Positions 23,076 through 23,567 of a stretch of DNA of 23,567 bases are shown in pieces. Made by a program: the position numbers and the translations under genes. The first letter of the stretch is position 1; each line of letters begins with the position of its first letter. This DNA comes from CAZLRH01 sp964562015 (lineage in GTDB: Bacteria; Verrucomicrobiota; Verrucomicrobiia; Opitutales; JABDGR01), in contig CAZLRH010000037.1 of the NCBI GenBank assembly GCA_964562015.1, positions 1 through 23,567 of the forward strand, given 5' to 3'. The notes beneath the pieces were generated by a model that made no database searches, was not told the DNA's origin, and was given only the letters and a program-made list of their open reading frames with translations.

Positions 23076-23567
23076 TCAATCAACGAGCCAGTTGCCAGGT
23101 GTCTGCGGTTTGCTTTTCGCTTTTTCCACGGCCATTTGATCTATGTTTTCTAACTTTGGGCGTGATATTTTTGTCGGCTGCAAAATGTCCGCACTCACCT
23201 TTTCAGGGGTGAAGGTCTGGGCTTGGGCCTTTTTGTTAAGGTTTCTTAACGTTGCCGCGCGCTTCATAGGTCCTAAGCCTTTCTCGTAAAAATGTCTACC
23301 CATTGCCTTCTGGTTAGCTTTTTTCTTCACCGCGATTGAATAGGCTTCCGTGAGTGTAGGCAAGGCATCCGCAAGAGCATTTAAGATTGCCTTCTTGCTG
23401 GGCCCCCATTGCCGAGGGAAACACTTAGCCCTAAATTCAAGATCAGCGCGCGAAGCACTAAAAGGATCAAAACCCTCTAACAGTGCCGAGGTAGCAATTC
23501 TAACAAACCCACCAAAAGCCGCCATGGTCAAATTTCTGACGCTCTTACGCTCGAAAACTTTTGAAAA
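23076..23567 (-). CDS. hypothetical protein, probably 5'-truncated by the window edge
   Basis: The minus frame ends at the stop at 23076 and stays open to base 23567, giving 163 residues if read to the edge. An internal ATG at 23525 (MAAFGGFVRIATSALLEGFD) would give 149 residues, but no Shine-Dalgarno precedes it. TTG at 23531 is another option. The codons upstream (KSVRNL before the TTG) read plausibly. The protein is basic, Lys/Ala-rich and helical (AILNALADALPTLTEAYSIA, then AVKKKANQKAMGRHFYEKG), with a polar Pro-rich C-terminus ending GNWLVD. I recognise no motif. It is on the same strand as the cassette but separated by 380 bases, so it belongs to a different transcription unit or to the previous phage module. 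Confidence 0.55.
   Translation of the reverse strand, partial: FSKVFERKSVRNLTMAAFGGFVRIATSALLEGFDPFSASRADLEFRAKCFPRQWGPSKKAILNALADALPTLTEAYSIAVKKKANQKAMGRHFYEKGLGPMKRAATLRNLNKKAQAQTFTPEKVSADILQPTKISRPKLENIDQMAVEKAKSKPQTPGNWLVD

Noticed and set aside
1..23567. CRISPR arrays, insertion sequences, tRNA genes.
   Set aside because: No regular short direct repeats with spacers, no transposase or terminal inverted repeats and no cloverleaf-capable sequence were seen by eye.

Overview
The window looks like the packaging and virion-morphogenesis region of a tailed bacteriophage, most like a short-tailed (podovirus-type) phage. Every convincing gene lies on the minus strand, so transcription runs from right to left. 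The order matches the head and tail modules of P22-like and T7-like podoviruses: large terminase, portal, scaffold-like protein, major capsid protein, adaptor, tail hub, then large Ala/Gly-rich ejection-type proteins. No integrase, tail sheath, tape measure or tRNA gene was seen. The host cannot be named from this sequence. Shine-Dalgarno starts are frequent, and one perfect bacterial DnaA box (TTATCCACA) is present.

Right end (about 22453-23567): an unrecognised gene open to the window edge, a 380-base AT-rich intergenic region with the DnaA box and GTTAA palindromes (candidate origin or promoter/operator), and a small Xre-type helix-turn-helix gene that starts the leftward gene train.

17238-22451: six sugar or small-molecule modification genes (GT-A-like glycosyltransferase, DegT/DnrJ aminotransferase, ATP-grasp ligase, SAM methyltransferase, GT-B-like glycosyltransferase, NAD-dependent epimerase). 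All are joined by 1-13 base overlaps or a 1-base gap. The last overlaps the terminase start by one base (TGATG). The cassette is therefore wired into the late structural operon rather than sitting in a separate moron. This is the most unusual feature of the window.

12522-17238: large terminase, a small acidic protein, a double zinc-ribbon protein and the portal. No small terminase was recognised.

12232-12521: a gap between portal and capsid genes with several predicted hairpins, a 12-residue very basic micro-ORF and a strong Rho-independent terminator. It resembles a leader or attenuation control point ahead of the capsid genes.

8901-12231: two small unknown proteins, the scaffold-like protein, the major capsid protein and a Gly-rich virion protein. 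1-8849: adaptor, large hub-like protein, small virion proteins, a GNAT acetyltransferase and three ejection-type proteins, the last cut by the left edge. A roughly 40-residue Gly-rich beta-type repeat (G-x-G-[YF]-[TS]-x-x-P) occurs about 13 times across three different virion proteins.

Assignments rest on motifs, length, order and family knowledge read by eye. No database search was possible.
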